This document shows positions 24,701 to 33,251 of a stretch of DNA of 64,000 bases, piece by piece (the first letter of the stretch is position 1; the number at the start of each line of letters is the position of its first letter). The position numbers and the translations under genes were made by a program. This DNA comes from Spisula solida (taxonomy: Eukaryota > Mollusca > Bivalvia > Venerida > Mactridae): contig OX365955.1 of assembly GCA_947247005.1 (NCBI GenBank), positions 1,932,001-1,996,000 of the forward strand, read 5' to 3'. A model generated the notes under the pieces. It did no database searches and was not told the origin of the DNA. It saw nothing but the letters and a program-made list of their open reading frames with translations.

Positions 24701-27700
24701 GTTGTTGTGAGCTTATGTTTACAGTGATTTTTTTTGGCTATTTTTAGGGCCGAATACAGGCCCCTTCCCCTAGCAAAAAAACCTCCATTTTTCCAAAAAA
24801 ATCATAATTTTTTCCCAAAAAGTAGGCATATTTTCCCCCTTTTGTGCTCGCAGGTTTCAAAGCAACAACAGTTTATATGTAGCTGTTTTTAAGTCGAAAC
24901 AATGTATTTTCTAACTTGCAAAGGTTGTTGCCACATATGAATAGTGTATTATCAGCAGAAAATACAAAATATGACCACTTTTAACCCAAACAAACTTTTT
25001 TAATAATTCCCAAATTTGCGAATTGTCGCGCTAAAATTTCCCAATTTTAAAGGCACAGGCCGCTAAATTTTCTTCAAGAAAAATCACTGGTTTAAAATCT
25101 CAAGTTAATAGCTTCAATGGTTTTCAAGTTATCAAGAAAAAAAGCTGAAAATTGATGAAAATTTGAATTTTACAAAGGGCCATAACTCTTCCAATATTGT
25201 AGCGAGAGTTATATAACTGGCCATAAAATAGCGTACTGTTGTTGTGAGCTTATGTTTAAAGTTTGAAGTCAATATAGTCCGTTTGCGGCGAAAGAAATCG
25301 TCTAAAATGAAGATTTCTCAGTATTTACTGCACCTACAAGTATGAGATTTTGCACGAGTAAATGAAATGTATCTACCTAATATACAATAATTAAATCTAA
25401 GCAACATCGGACATGTGTGAAAAAAGTTTTGTTCATAAGTTCTATGTAAAATATTTGTAGTTTACGATAAAACTTCATGTTAGTAGACTCGATACACACA
25501 ACAGCCAGTTGTATGGTCACGTGACACGTCTAACGGTAAATTTACGTATTTGTAATCTATCTAATATGGCAAATACGAGGCCCGTCTGTACATCTATACT
25601 GTCTATGTGTATCATATTTTCGGGTCTAAACGTAGAAATGGCTTGCGTCTAGCAGCCTCATTCTCGAACTATAAAAACACGGATTTTGCAGCGTCTTTAA
25701 ATGATTTTGACTGCTTAATATTAGGCATTCTTCAAACGTGTTTATGAATGTCGATTTCAGACTAATCCTAAATGTTTGGGTAGGTGTATATTACTCAATT
25801 ATTTAGGACTGGTTCAGTCATAAGACTACATGTCATTGCGCACATAAACATTACAATGCTTTTATTAAGTTCTTAATTTAACATTATTATATATGTGTAT
25901 GGCCATGTATAAGTATCGATATACATAGCTTATGTAGTTTAGTGAATAAGGGTTTGGTTTTCACTGCTTTACCGCGTTAGTACTTGTTTTATACATAATC
26001 TGTATACACACAAGCGACATACCTAAATAAATCGACTTATATGGGCCTCATAAATTTCGCTTTCATCACAACAATGTTAATCTCGCTGATCACGGATTAT
26101 AACAGTTAATAAAAAGACAGTTAAACATCAATGGAATACCAGATTTCCTCCCTGCGTTAAAGTGTTCAAATGCAGGTAATATCAATATACAATTAAGAAT
26201 AAACTTGTTTAAATAAGTAATTAAAAATTATGAAATTTAAAATGGGAGTAGGTAGAATGTAATTACGATTCTACGTAAATTTTTATCAACATCTGATGAA
26301 CAGATTTTTAACCATTCAAAATTTAGACGATTTTTTTCGCTGCAAACGGGCTATACCTATAATGGTTTTCAAGTTATTAAGAAAAAACTTGAAAAATGTG
26401 GACGGACGGACAGACAGGGTGATTACAATAGGGCACACAAAATTGTTTTGCGGGGCCCTAATTATCTGAGTCTCTCAAGCACAATTCAGTTAACAGGAGG
26501 GCTCCAAGGGCTATAGGGCGCTCACCTGTCCTAGTAGTTCATGCAGACCCATTAATGGTAGCCTCTATTGCATGTACAAGGTTTTTACAGTGTCTTATAT
26601 AGCAACCTTGCAATTTACATCACATAGACCCAATGGCATATTGAAGTTTAAGCCAAGGTTTGTCTATGATTTGACCTAATGACCTAGTTTTTGACCCTGG
26701 ATGACCCAATATCGAAAATGACCTAGATTTTGTTGAAATGATCAGTGTGACCAAATTACATTAAGATTAGGTCAAAATTGTGACCTCTAGTGACTATGCA
26801 AGGTTTTTCTACTATTTGACCTTGTGACCCAGTTTTTCACCTTGCATGACCCAATATCAAACTTAACCTAGATTTTGTTCACATGATCATTGTGACCAAG
26901 TTTCATAATGATTAGGCCAAAATTGTGACCTCTAGTGTCTACGCAAGCAAATTGTGGACGGACAGATGACAGACGGACGTACTACGAGTGATCACAAAGC
27001 TCACCCTGTCACTTTGTGACAGATGAGCTTAAAATATACAGAATATAATATCTATATATAGATGCAAGTGACAGACCTGAATAAACAGACTATACATACT
27101 GAAGCTATGGGTAGAGCTGTGTAAGGCACTCCACATATGGATACAAACTTCTCTGCTTTCTTTGATGCCTTCCATAATACTTGAGAAACTTCTCTCTGAA
27201 AAGTTAATATGGGGTCAGACAGGAAATGCAGCCCTCAACTTAACCAGCCGAGACAGAAAACATAAAAAAACCATACAAGGCACAATGCCCTCAACTGAAC
27301 CAGCCGAGCACAGAATTTACAGTGTATTCTTACCCATAATAACTTAACCATCTACAAGGAGTAGAACCGGCAACTTCTCCACATGTGGAGTAAAAATTCA
27401 ATGTTCAAAGAGGTTAACAGTAGACAAGTATTTGAAGTAAATGTAGTATCCCGTTTAACTATGGCCTGTTGTATTGGGTTCCTATTATTTACTTAAATGC
27501 ACGGAGAAGAATGATGCACCTATCAGTATTTTGCCCCATGGGGAGAGGCGGGCAGACACAGGACGTTACATTAGAAAGAAGACGATTCAAGACAGACAGG
27601 AATTTGACACCCCAAATGATTCCGGGTCCGGGGAAAATAAAACTTTGGCCGGATTTTCAGTGATTTTTTCCTTCTTTATTAGGGTCCTGAAAACGGACCT

Positions 27701-28810
27701 TTTCCCAATTGCAAATAGGCTATAATTTTCCCAAATTTGAATGGAGAAATTCCCAATAAACAATTGAAAAAAATAATTTTCAAAATCGGACATAAAATGA
27801 TAAAGTTATGAACATTTTTGACAAGAGGTCAAGCATAAAAGCTCAAAGAAACCAGTAAACATTTACATGTCATTCACATGTAATCTCTTTTTCTGTTTTA
27901 TTTGGCCTTTCTGCTTCATGGAAATTCCCAATTTCAAGTTGTCATGACGTGAAAATTCCCAATCTGAACGGACCCGGACCCTTTCCTAAAGGGGCAAAAA
28001 AAATCACTGGATTTTATACCCCAATTTGGAGAATTTTGACGCCGAAAAAAACCCAGACAACTGTATAAAGATGGCTGTTTGTTTGATACACCAAGCCTCT
28101 CCCACTTTGAGGATAAGGCATAATGTTTGGCTATAGAGTTAATTTTGGAAGTAGACCCAAAAAAAAAAGAAATTGTCAAATTCTGCTGGCTCTGCCTGCC
28201 ACTACCCCTCGCCCCCCTGGCAAAATATATGTAGATGCATGATGGAGAGTTTTAAATGTAAATGGGAAGGATCAAGGGTACATGTAGTAATAGACCAGCC
28301 TCCCTTTGGCGATTGGCAAGTGCAGCTCATCAGGATTGTTATCCTCTAATTTACTCTATCTGTTACTGTAATCTGGAATTGTTCCATTTAATAACCTGCT
28401 CGGTACTTATATAATGTCTCACACTGATGACTAAACAGAAAGTAGGCCTACACATTTTATTATAGAAGACTTGGAAATAAAGCATAATTATAAGTGTTTA
28501 TTTTGCCTCTGTGCAACTTTAGTTTGTTTCAGACGAATAGCTCGCACGCTACGAACAAACATGTAGTAATCAAGCTTACAATCAGCTATTCATATGACAT
28601 TACGCAATCACATACATGTGTACATGTATGGGTCGCGAAAATAGATGACAATCATAATATTACCATCAAATTTGGATATGAGACGATGACACGCAGATCA
28701 AAGTAAGCGGGCGATTGAATACCACTCTTCAACTTAAAGTCACCAAACTTCACGCCCTCCACTTCGTATAATTTCAGAATAAGCTGCTCCAAACATTCGT
28801 CTTCTTGCAT
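3539..28810 (-). CDS. UMPS: UMP synthase, partial gene (5 exons; OPRT domain and start of linker)
   Basis: UMPS is the bifunctional cytosolic enzyme for the last two steps of de novo pyrimidine synthesis: orotate plus PRPP to OMP, then OMP to UMP. Five exons, 28810-28664, 27195-27100, 14550-14389, 7778-7675 and 3701-3539 (147, 96, 162, 104 and 163 nt), join in frame to 224 codons, all with GT donors and AG acceptors. Together they align from memory with animal UMPS from the N-terminus through [37 protein letters not shown], the PRPP loop [11 protein letters not shown] and LLEREQGG into the linker. The OPRT half (about 210 residues in animals) is complete. The OMP-decarboxylase half is not in the window and should lie to the left of position 1. 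Introns are about 1.5, 12.5, 6.6 and 4.0 kb and are full of repeats. No stop or frameshift is seen in the exons, so the gene looks functional. Confidence 0.93.
3895..4296. repeat. 32-bp minisatellite, about 12 copies
   Basis: Unit GATCCTCTGTAGAGCAACAA followed by CCTCCCCAGAGC, with CATAGC and CAGAGT variants. Because 32 is not a multiple of 3, all three minus-strand frames stay open and give repetitive pseudo-proteins; these are not genes. Confidence 0.95.
4320..5684. repeat. 52-bp minisatellite, about 26 copies
   Basis: Unit of 52 bp starting GGTCATTGTGTAGAGGTGGT and continuing TGCTCTAAGAGGTTGAATTT to AGATGCTGTACT. Copies are close to identical, with GGCC/GGTC and TGCT/TGTT variants. It follows the 32-bp array with almost no gap and its core is the reverse complement of that array's core. 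Confidence 0.96.
5685..6036. other. Unannotated intron sequence
   Basis: Low-complexity AT-rich intron sequence between repeat blocks; nothing recognisable. Confidence 0.6.
6039..7386. mobile_element. TA-flanked TIR element with a nested pair of similar ends
   Basis: Outer ends CAGTCAACTCTCATTATCTC (6039) and the complement of TACATTCAACTTTCATTATC (ending 7386), both next to TA. A second inverted pair of the same type sits inside: CAGTTAACTCTCGTTATCT at 6312 and the complement of AGTCCCCTCTCGTTATCTC near 7225-7243. The interior has several further GAGATAACGAAAA-type motifs. CAGT...ACTG ends with TA duplication fit pogo/Tigger-like Tc1-mariner MITEs. No transposase is seen. Confidence 0.65.
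7410..7630. repeat. 31-bp tandem repeat with CRE-like sites, 7 copies
   Basis: Unit TGCTAAGTTTTGACGTCATG followed by AAAATATTACA, about 31 bp. The centre is TGACGTCA in copies 1, 3, 5 and 6, TGACATCA in copies 2 and 4, and TGATGTCA in copy 7. Located 45 bp downstream of the UMPS exon 4 donor in the minus-strand sense. Confidence 0.93.
7675..7778 (-). CDS. UMPS: UMPS exon 4
   Basis: 104 nt, acceptor gatttcag and donor AG/gttcta. It reads [20 protein letters not shown] followed by [14 protein letters not shown], matching the end of the OPRT domain (family pattern DAIVLLDREQGG) and the start of the interdomain linker. Phase 0 at its 5' end; two bases (AG) are left over and complete a Ser codon with the first base of exon 5. 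Joined to exon 3 it gives TVE-LLHEYGL, one residue shorter here than the human enzyme. Confidence 0.92.
7821..8160. mobile_element. MITE-like foldback repeat, third copy
   Basis: Left end ACAATATTTTTTGTTTCCCT and right end GAGGAAACAAACAATATTTA are inverted copies; GGGTAGGTAGG and CAGGTAGGTAG blocks lie inside as in the copies at 117-895. The minus-strand open frame inside has no resemblance to a protein family. Confidence 0.6.
8345..9450. repeat. GTGACCT-rich bivalve-type repeat, truncated copy
   Basis: Begins AACAAGAGGGCCATTGGCCC and consists of about seven diverged units of roughly 145 bp, each with GTGACCTAGTGACCTAGTTT, GACCCCAGATGACCC and GAGTGTTAACAAGG. The usual end (GGTGAGCTAAAA) is missing; the sequence switches near 9450 to the next repeat type. 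Confidence 0.8.
9450..10170. repeat. About 152-bp tandem repeat rich in TGACCT half-sites
   Basis: Four to five diverged units containing GACCTTGACCTTTGAGATAG, GGTTAACATTCATGCCAAAT and AAGATTGGTCAATGTATGAC. Perfect TGACCTTTGACCT occurs at 9738-9750 and 10041-10053; TGACCTTGA at 9606, 9909 and 10061. Confidence 0.85.
10250..10720. repeat. TGACCTTGACCTT dispersed repeat
   Basis: Two related halves with GTCACAGTGACCTTGACCTT and CTGACCTCAAAATCAATAGG, then a short tandem AAAGCAATATACCCCCTCAT. A reverse-orientation relative lies inside the LTR element at about 33440-33800. Confidence 0.75.
11537..12190. mobile_element. Related repeat element nested in the previous one
   Basis: Starts AACAAGAGGGCCCAAAGGGC and ends with the hairpin AGCTCACTCTGTCAC-TTT-GTGACAGGTGAGCT followed by AAAA. 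The host repeat is continuous across it: ATTATGTC before and AAAATGTGACC after, as in the uninterrupted copy near 9235. Any duplication is hidden in the A run. Confidence 0.75.
11911..11950 (-). repeat. tRNA T-arm-like SINE fragment
   Basis: On the minus strand GTGGG-TTCAAAC-CCCAC forms a perfect 5-bp stem and 7-nt loop with a B-box (GGTTCAAACCC). It is followed by TGGAGCCATA and a T14 tract that would stop RNA polymerase III. The D-arm and anticodon half are not found, so this is a truncated tRNA-derived sequence and not a tRNA gene. Confidence 0.5.
12463..13120. other. Unannotated UMPS intron 3 sequence
   Basis: AT-rich unique-looking intron sequence; nothing recognisable. Confidence 0.6.
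13121..14409 (-). repeat. 44-bp minisatellite made of the UMPS exon 3 / intron 3 junction, about 29 copies
   Basis: In the gene's sense each unit reads GTGTGTATGAAACTGTCGAG, then gtaaaactatacctatctaatgta split by the exon border. The first 20 nt are identical to the end of UMPS exon 3 and the rest to the start of intron 3. The base pair before gtaaaa varies between copies: GAG, AAG, CAG, GTG and others. The array touches the real exon. Confidence 0.97.
14389..14550 (-). CDS. UMPS: UMPS exon 3 (PRPP-binding motif)
   Basis: Fifty-four codons, acceptor atttcag and donor GAG/gtaaaa. It contains [20 protein letters not shown] (flexible catalytic loop region with the Arg and Lys residues) and the type I phosphoribosyltransferase PRPP-binding loop [11 protein letters not shown] with the paired acidic residues. 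The last 20 nt of the exon and the first 24 nt of the following intron are the unit of the tandem array at 13121-14409, so many extra copies of this exon end lie just downstream in the intron. Confidence 0.93.
14551..15404. other. Unannotated UMPS intron 2 sequence
   Basis: No recognised gene or repeat; short overlapping frames on both strands at 14618-14919 look random. Confidence 0.5.
16079..16222. repeat. Long palindrome, about 140 bp
   Basis: Left arm GTTGATTTTGGTGTAAGATC and right arm GATCTTACACCAAAAATCAA pair over about 60 bp. TTTTCACGAGTGGCG and AGCCACAAGTGAAAA lie at the centre. Confidence 0.85.
16205..16505. repeat. Dispersed repeat, copy 2
   Basis: Near-identical to 955-1260, including AAAGCCCGGCGCCGTTGACG and TCCATAATCCATTGAAAGC. 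Confidence 0.7.
18060..18350. repeat. GGGAAAA-rich diverged repeat, copy 1
   Basis: Recurrent CAGGGAAAAGTAGGGAAA, TTTCCCTATTTTCCC and CTGTAAAA motifs. Related to 21570-22065. Non-coding. Confidence 0.6.
18500..20358. other. Unannotated UMPS intron 2 sequence
   Basis: AT-rich; no gene, repeat or exon recognised. Confidence 0.5.
20361..20570. mobile_element. TA-flanked MITE (CTGTAAAATCA family), copy 2
   Basis: 210 bp with inverted ends CTGTAAAATCA and TGATTTTACAG, flanked by TA on both sides. Related to 1611-1827 along its length. Confidence 0.85.
20573..21569. other. Unannotated intron sequence
   Basis: No gene or repeat recognised. Confidence 0.5.
21570..22065. repeat. GGGAAAA-rich repeat with a direct duplication of about 120 bp
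   Basis: Two direct copies (about 21700-21825 and 21826-21945) share GGATATAAA...AGGGAAAAGTAGGG, AAGCATGGAAA and CAATACTCCAC(T/C)GTTTTACAG. Reverse-complement relatives follow to 22065. Related to 18060-18350. Confidence 0.75.
22459..22895. repeat. 27-bp minisatellite, about 16 copies
   Basis: Unit GTCTTGAATGATCTCCCTGG followed by ATAAAAA. Unit length is a multiple of 3, so two minus-strand frames stay open as repeats ([13 protein letters not shown]); no evidence for a protein. Confidence 0.93.
23593..23710. repeat. Long palindrome, about 118 bp
   Basis: Arms TTGAATATGGTTAATATCTC and GAGATATAAACCATATTCAA. A GC-rich loop, CTCGCGCTACGCGCTCTCG, separates TAAAATTTTAATATTTTC from GAAAATATTGAATTTTA. 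Confidence 0.88.
24722..25089. mobile_element. CAGTGATTTTTT TIR element, copy 1
   Basis: 368 bp with ends CAGTGATTTTTT and AAAAATCACTG, flanked by GTTTA at 24717-24721 and 25090-25094. The sister sequence near 25246 (GAGCTTATGTTTAAAG) is the empty site. The internal TTTTTCCCAAAAA-type sequence has no coding capacity. Superfamily not assigned: the ends look hAT-like but the duplication is only 5 bp. Confidence 0.85.
25277..26351. mobile_element. Non-autonomous TIR transposon, 1075 bp, TATA duplication
   Basis: Ends GTCCGTTTGCGGCGAAAGAA and the complement of GCCCGTTTGCAGCGAAAAAA, inverted over about 35 bp, flanked by TATA at 25273-25276 and 26352-26355. Inside, no frame resembles a transposase. 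Confidence 0.88.
26492..27034. mobile_element. GAGGGC...GACAGATGAGCTTAAAA repeat element
   Basis: Starts AACAGGAGGGCTCCAAGGGC and ends with AGCTCACCCTGTCAC-TTT-GTGACAGATGAGCT, the same terminal hairpin as 11537-12190. About 70 bp from UMPS exon 2. Confidence 0.8.
27100..27195 (-). CDS. UMPS: UMPS exon 2
   Basis: A short 96-nt exon (32 codons) found by reading the minus strand: acceptor tttcag, then [17 protein letters not shown], then [15 protein letters not shown], then donor gtatgt. The [10 protein letters not shown] block is a hallmark of animal OPRT (the GVPxxxxPxA loop next to the active site). It is phase 0 on both sides and fills exactly the gap between exons 1 and 3. It is too short to stand out as an open frame. 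Confidence 0.93.
27658..28009. mobile_element. CAGTGATTTTTT TIR element, copy 2
   Basis: 352 bp, ends CAGTGATTTTTTCC and AAAAAAATCACTG, flanked by GATTTT on both sides (27652-27657, 28010-28015). Same family as 24722-25089. Lies in UMPS intron 1. Confidence 0.82.
28016..28663. other. Unannotated UMPS intron 1 sequence
   Basis: No repeat or gene recognised. Confidence 0.5.
28664..28810 (-). CDS. UMPS: UMPS exon 1 (coding part)
   Basis: Forty-nine codons from MQEDECLEQ to SYPNLM, then donor gtaata. It carries the OPRT N-terminal signature ([20 protein letters not shown]) that binds the substrate phosphate/orotate side and contributes to the dimer interface in the family. The ATG at 28808-28810 is chosen because it gives an N-terminus of about the usual animal length. 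The frame stays open upstream to another ATG at 28913-28915 (35 extra residues, no family resemblance), so a longer N-terminus cannot be excluded. The exon ends in phase 0. Confidence 0.9.
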
Positions 28811-28915
28811 GATGAACGGTTTTACGTAAAGTCCGTAAATCCGGACCGAAAACTGCACGGATGACACTTGAAGCTGAATGACGATATGACCACGCATGAT
28901 ATGACCTTCAAGCAT

Positions 28916-31147
28916 CTTCCCGTCCTGTTCACAAATATTCAGTTTTCATGACTGGATTGGAGATCAATTCTGTTTTTGCTATTATTTGGAAGTATTTCTA
29001 AAGTTAAGAACTAGTTTTCCTTTGCATAATTTACAGAATACCTAAGACTACAGATAACTGTATCATTGATAAAGAGCAAAAAAAAAATGTTTTTATAAAA
29101 TTTATATTATCTTAATAGGTCCATAACATGGGAAATTGACCACACAGTCACTGAGGTGCATTTTGTTTTGATAAACATTTCATTAATACTGTTGTTATTT
29201 TAAATATATTTACATATTCAGACACTAGAGCTAGAGCTTCATCTTTGTAACGGTGTAAAGAAATATTGAATTAAATGATAAATAAAAATATAACATGTTG
29301 GGCCGTGGAATTCGAACACATAGCAAATATAATTTTACTTGGTCGTTTGCATTGAATGCACTTTATATATACAGCACCTATGTACTCTCATAATATGAAC
29401 TAATGCACTGCATCCAGCGGGGATTTCCCATCAGGTTTTTGGATTATGATCGAGGAAAAAAATTACTAAGGAATGTGTTTACTCCACAGAGAATATAGAT
29501 CTAGCCTCTGGCTACCAGGCAGAACCACATAGGAGACCAGGCGCACAAATGCTTAGAAAAGAGTGTTTCCGATCTAGGAGACGGGTTGCACAGATATACC
29601 CTATAAATAGTTATTACAGTTTTACACTCGTCTTTTATTAGCTATTTATAATTTAAAAGTGGTGTTATTTTATTTGGAAATAAATCCCATGCACGCCACA
29701 CAAATACCGCAACATACTAGAAAAGGGTTGAGAAAATCAAAAATCAAATGTTTTGGAAATTGGTGGAGTATTTACAATTAGGCAAGTAGCTCAATGTGTT
29801 GGCACATTATTAGGAGCTATTCATACAATTATCAAGCATATTACAAAAAATAGTTATTGCAAAAGTATAGTTTGGGTACCCGTATCTGCTTTGAGACGCC
29901 AGCACATATGCCCTTGCAAACTGTCAAAAAAATAGTTAAAACCAGTTTCTAGATACAAATAGTCGACCGTTTGCAAATGTAATGACCATAAACCAGACAC
30001 GGGTTCATTGTGTCACCTATGCGACAGATCCATAAACAAATATGGGCCAGCAAAGACAGAACAAAAGTATGCATTGCAAAACGCACTATGAACGCCAGTA
30101 GAAATGTACACCTTTTCCCATATAAACCAAGCTTCTACCATTAAATTTGATGTATAAAATGGACAATGGGTAAAGGCTAAGCTTAACAAAGGTAAATTCC
30201 TTAAAAAATTGAAGAAATACTCCGACGATCGTTGCCAAGCCAAATATTTAAAGGATGGCATGCTATTGCAGAGCAATTGGCCACCACCTGCAGCAGCCAT
30301 TAACGCGACTTTCTGAGAAGCGTGAATGTTCTTGAGCTTTCCGACCATCCTTTTTGTCAAGAATTGTCCTTCGTTATCTTTATTTGTTTCAAACGACTCT
30401 TAAATTGCATTGTCGGAAAAAATATCAGGTACGTTAAGATCTCGGTTTGGCTCATGTCAAGTATATGCACAGTGTACCTAGGAATTATAACAAAATCAAA
30501 TTTTGAAAAAGGAATAACAGAATGAAACTTCGCATATATATTGGAGATGAATACTGCAATAGGATCAAAGGCTTGTTTCATTAGAATATATCAAGGATAA
30601 AATTGTATAGGCTTAGTTGCATTCCAATTTGAACAACCCTCGTAATGATTTCTCTTCTTTATCGAAGGCCGTTTTCTAGTTTCTGTCTATGCAGATCTGT
30701 GTCGTCAAAACGGGTTTTACGCATTTTGAGATCATTCTATGCTCAACACAGGCGACTTTGTGTACGTGTATTGATAAAAGTTGTATTTTTATGTATAATA
30801 TTATATTGTCTTGAAGTGTGCAGTACAAATTAAATGATTGCATTCGGCTTGTTTAAGATATTGGACATAATGTTGAGTTGAATATTAGGGCCAGTCATAA
30901 ACTCAGACCCTGTCTTAGATATTCATAGTATAGATGTGAAAGATATTTTTATCGGGTCAAATCCCTTTGGTATAAACATGTATTGCCGACTTATTAGAAT
31001 TATAAATGTTACATGAATCACCAGATTGATATTCTACCTGGAATTACGTCAGCTGGTCAGTTGTTAAAATTTCTAAATTATATAGACGGCTTATAAAACT
31101 TAATAGTAACAATTGTTGTAGCACAGGAACAACTTTTACTCGACTTA
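28916..31147. other. Region upstream of UMPS, no gene recognised
   Basis: It should contain the UMPS 5' UTR and promoter, but no CpG-rich core or clear TATA/Inr pair could be assigned. Frames at 29753-29935 (+), 30013-30360 (-) and 30322-30833 have no recognised domain. The frame at 29753 weakly recalls a DIRS-type RNase H segment (FTIRQVAQCVGTL), which is not enough for a call. Confidence 0.4.
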
Positions 31148-31450
31148 TGCACCAGTCAATTTAAACCACACCCCAGCCACGGGGAAGGACGGGGAACTGT
31201 CCAGAGGTTTTACCTTTGCCGATTTCGCCGCACACCGTGTGAGTGCTGTGCTATTCTTTCGCGCAAACGAAGAAGCTGGGAAAAATTACCGTTACTATAT
31301 GAGGTATAAGGCGGGACAGTTTGCGGGTGTTTTACAATTATGTATGGCCCTGGGGGCAGGGATTTGGTAATGGGTATGAAAACGCAAAAAGAAAAATCCC
31401 CGCCATCTCCGGGGTTGGGGGCATTTTTTCAATTCTAATTGACTGGTGCA
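31148..31450. mobile_element. Harbinger-like MITE, 303 bp
   Basis: Inverted ends TGCACCAGTCAATT and AATTGACTGGTGCA are perfect over 14 bp, flanked by TTA on both sides (31145-31147, 31451-31453). A 3-bp TWA duplication is typical of PIF/Harbinger. Interior is GC-richer than its surroundings. Confidence 0.85.
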
Positions 31451-31655
31451 TTAAAGGGTCAGTCACACCGAACTAGTTCTCAAAACGGGACATCCCAACA
31501 CGTCGAAAATATTGTCAAACTGTTCTGGTCTTGCTAGAAGGAGGTTACGTCCATATCCCGTCTTTCAGGCAATGAGTGGTGTGAAGAAAATACTCAAAAT
31601 TCATTTATTAACTAAGTGTACGCATCATACCAAAGCGTACTATTATCGTGTCAAG

Positions 31656-32169
31656 AGTAACGAAATTATGTTATAATTTCGTTTGATGGATTGATTGCTA
31701 AATACTTGGCGATTATTTCATAACACACAAGTTGTCGTCTGTCGTGTTAATTAATTTGTTTAAACAACCTTATGCAACATGTGTTGACAGCTACGTGATG
31801 TGCGTGACAATAAAACTATCATTAGAAATGATGAGGTCACGTGCTTAATACACAAACTACGCATGCTTAGAAGTTTTATTGTCACGAACTGTAATTATGT
31901 TGTTATATTTAGTTACATTTTGACAGAATACTGACATGATTTATGTATGCTCATTAATGCATATGCTAATTACCAATGACGAGGGTCATTCGGAAAGATA
32001 TATAAGCTGTCCCGCTAGTAACAGATTTCAGAACGGTCGAGGGACCAAGAGCTAGCGGTCCTCACATGTCTTGTAAATATACTATGTTGGATGTTATATA
32101 CGAAATAAACTTTGAAAGTGAATTCTAACTGTTCTCATTGTTTCAACCCACGACTACAACTTAGTTACA
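31656..32169 (+). repeat. 5' LTR
   Basis: 514 bp, ends (A)GTAACGAA and TTAGTTACA, matching the 3' LTR's TGTAACGAA and TTCGTTACA except for the first base and one internal change. TATATAA at 31999-32005 is followed 31 nt later by TCAGAAC (A at 32030), a likely start site. AATAAA follows at 32104-32109. Confidence 0.95.
31999..32031 (+). promoter_or_regulatory. LTR core promoter (TATA plus initiator)
   Basis: TATATAAG and a TCAGAAC initiator 31 nt apart, conserved in the 3' LTR copy (about 40480-40513). Confidence 0.6.
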
Positions 32170-32180
32170 CGTTGTTGAAT

Positions 32181-32200
32181 TGGTGTCTTAAAAGAGCCAG
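32181..32200 (+). other. Candidate primer binding site
   Basis: TGGTGTCTTAAAAG begins about 11 nt after the LTR. TGG matches a tRNA 3' CCA end; the tRNA is not identified. Confidence 0.4.
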
Positions 32201-32311
32201 GATTAGAAAACGAACCTTGGGAAACGTCGCAGACACAACGCAAAACACAATTATGATCATCGGTACTGGTAGTTCAGGGTAAGTGGTTACTTGTTACACG
32301 AATTACTAAAG

Positions 32312-33158
32312 ATGGCTAACCCGGATGTAGATATTTGGGCTGTTTTTCAAAATTTGTCAGTACAATTAGCTAATGTATCAGCAGCCGTCGGCGCTCAGGG
32401 GATAGCACAAATTGTCATATCGTATGAGGGAGAACCAAAGCAATTCAAAAATTGGATTAAGTCTACTTTACTTACAAGGTTAGACGATGAAAACAAAAAA
32501 GTTAGTAGCTTATAAATCCGCGGGAGGTTCCGTTTCAGATTTTATTCACCGATACATACGGACCATACGTGAAATCAATTAAAAACAGAGTTATCATCAC
32601 GATTTGCAGACCCGCAACACGCTTTTATGCTACTTAGAAATGTCTCGCAGAGTCGGAACGAAGGCATTCAAATTTACGCGGAACGGTTATTATCATTAGC
32701 CGAGGAATCATACGTCGATAACAATTAAAATGACATGGCCGCGGTAGAAAGACAATTAATTGGATTTTTATCGTTGGGTTATCTCATGACTACCTAAAAA
32801 TGAAGGTAATGAGAGATAATCCTAGAACCCTCGCAAACGCAGTTACAAGCGCAATGGCAGAACACAATTTACATAAATAGGCCAAGTCAAAATAGTAGTT
32901 CTAATCATGATTCTCGTCCACAACCTATGGACGTTGATTTTTACAGACAAACTAAACGATGCCGAAACGATGCAGAGATTGTCAGAGATTAGGTCACATG
33001 GAAAATTATGCCGGCAACGAAATGTAAACGCAGTAAATAGTCAGGATCAACAAGATTACAGGGCAAAAATACAATGTTATGGGTGTAGAAATTATGGCCA
33101 TTATATAAGAGAATGTCCAAATGCCAAACAAAATCATAGGACTTATAAAAACATTTAA
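32312..33158 (+). pseudogene. gag: gag remnant with CCHC zinc knuckle
   Basis: Gag would form the particle and bind the RNA genome. The N-terminal part, MANPDVDIWAVFQNLSVQLA to about 32480, matches bivalve gypsy Gag (YEGEPKQFKNWIKS). After about 32480 the frame changes: SAGGSVSDFIHRY, then a segment readable as SRFADPQHAFMLLRNVSQS and YAERLLSLAEESY, then an in-frame end. At 33075-33116 the nucleocapsid knuckle CX2CX4HX4C (CYGCRNYGHYIREC) is intact. At least two frame breaks and internal stops make it non-functional. The upstream in-frame ATG at 32291 adds only seven residues. Confidence 0.85.
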
Positions 33159-33251
33159 ACTAAATTCATCCCATCACCTTGAAACCAGTGTTGGGATAAG
33201 TAAAAATGTGTCAATGCAGGTTCATTCCAAATTTTGCAGAAATAGCCTCTC

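Larger units (their letters stand above)
24265..26465. mobile_element. Diverged repeat element carrying two younger insertions
   Basis: Two related halves share CAAAGGGCCA(C/T)AA(T/C)TCTTCC, AATATTGTAGC and GTTGTTGTGAGCTTATGTTT. The end reads GGACGGACGGACAGACAGGG followed by TGATTACAATAGGG, a tail like that of the GAGGGCC family. It is interrupted at 24722-25089 and 25277-26351. Confidence 0.65.

Noticed and set aside
29753..29935. Possible DIRS-type RNase H segment (FTIRQVAQCVGTL)
   Set aside because: Only one short block fits; the following sequence does not continue the domain and no split direct repeats were seen.
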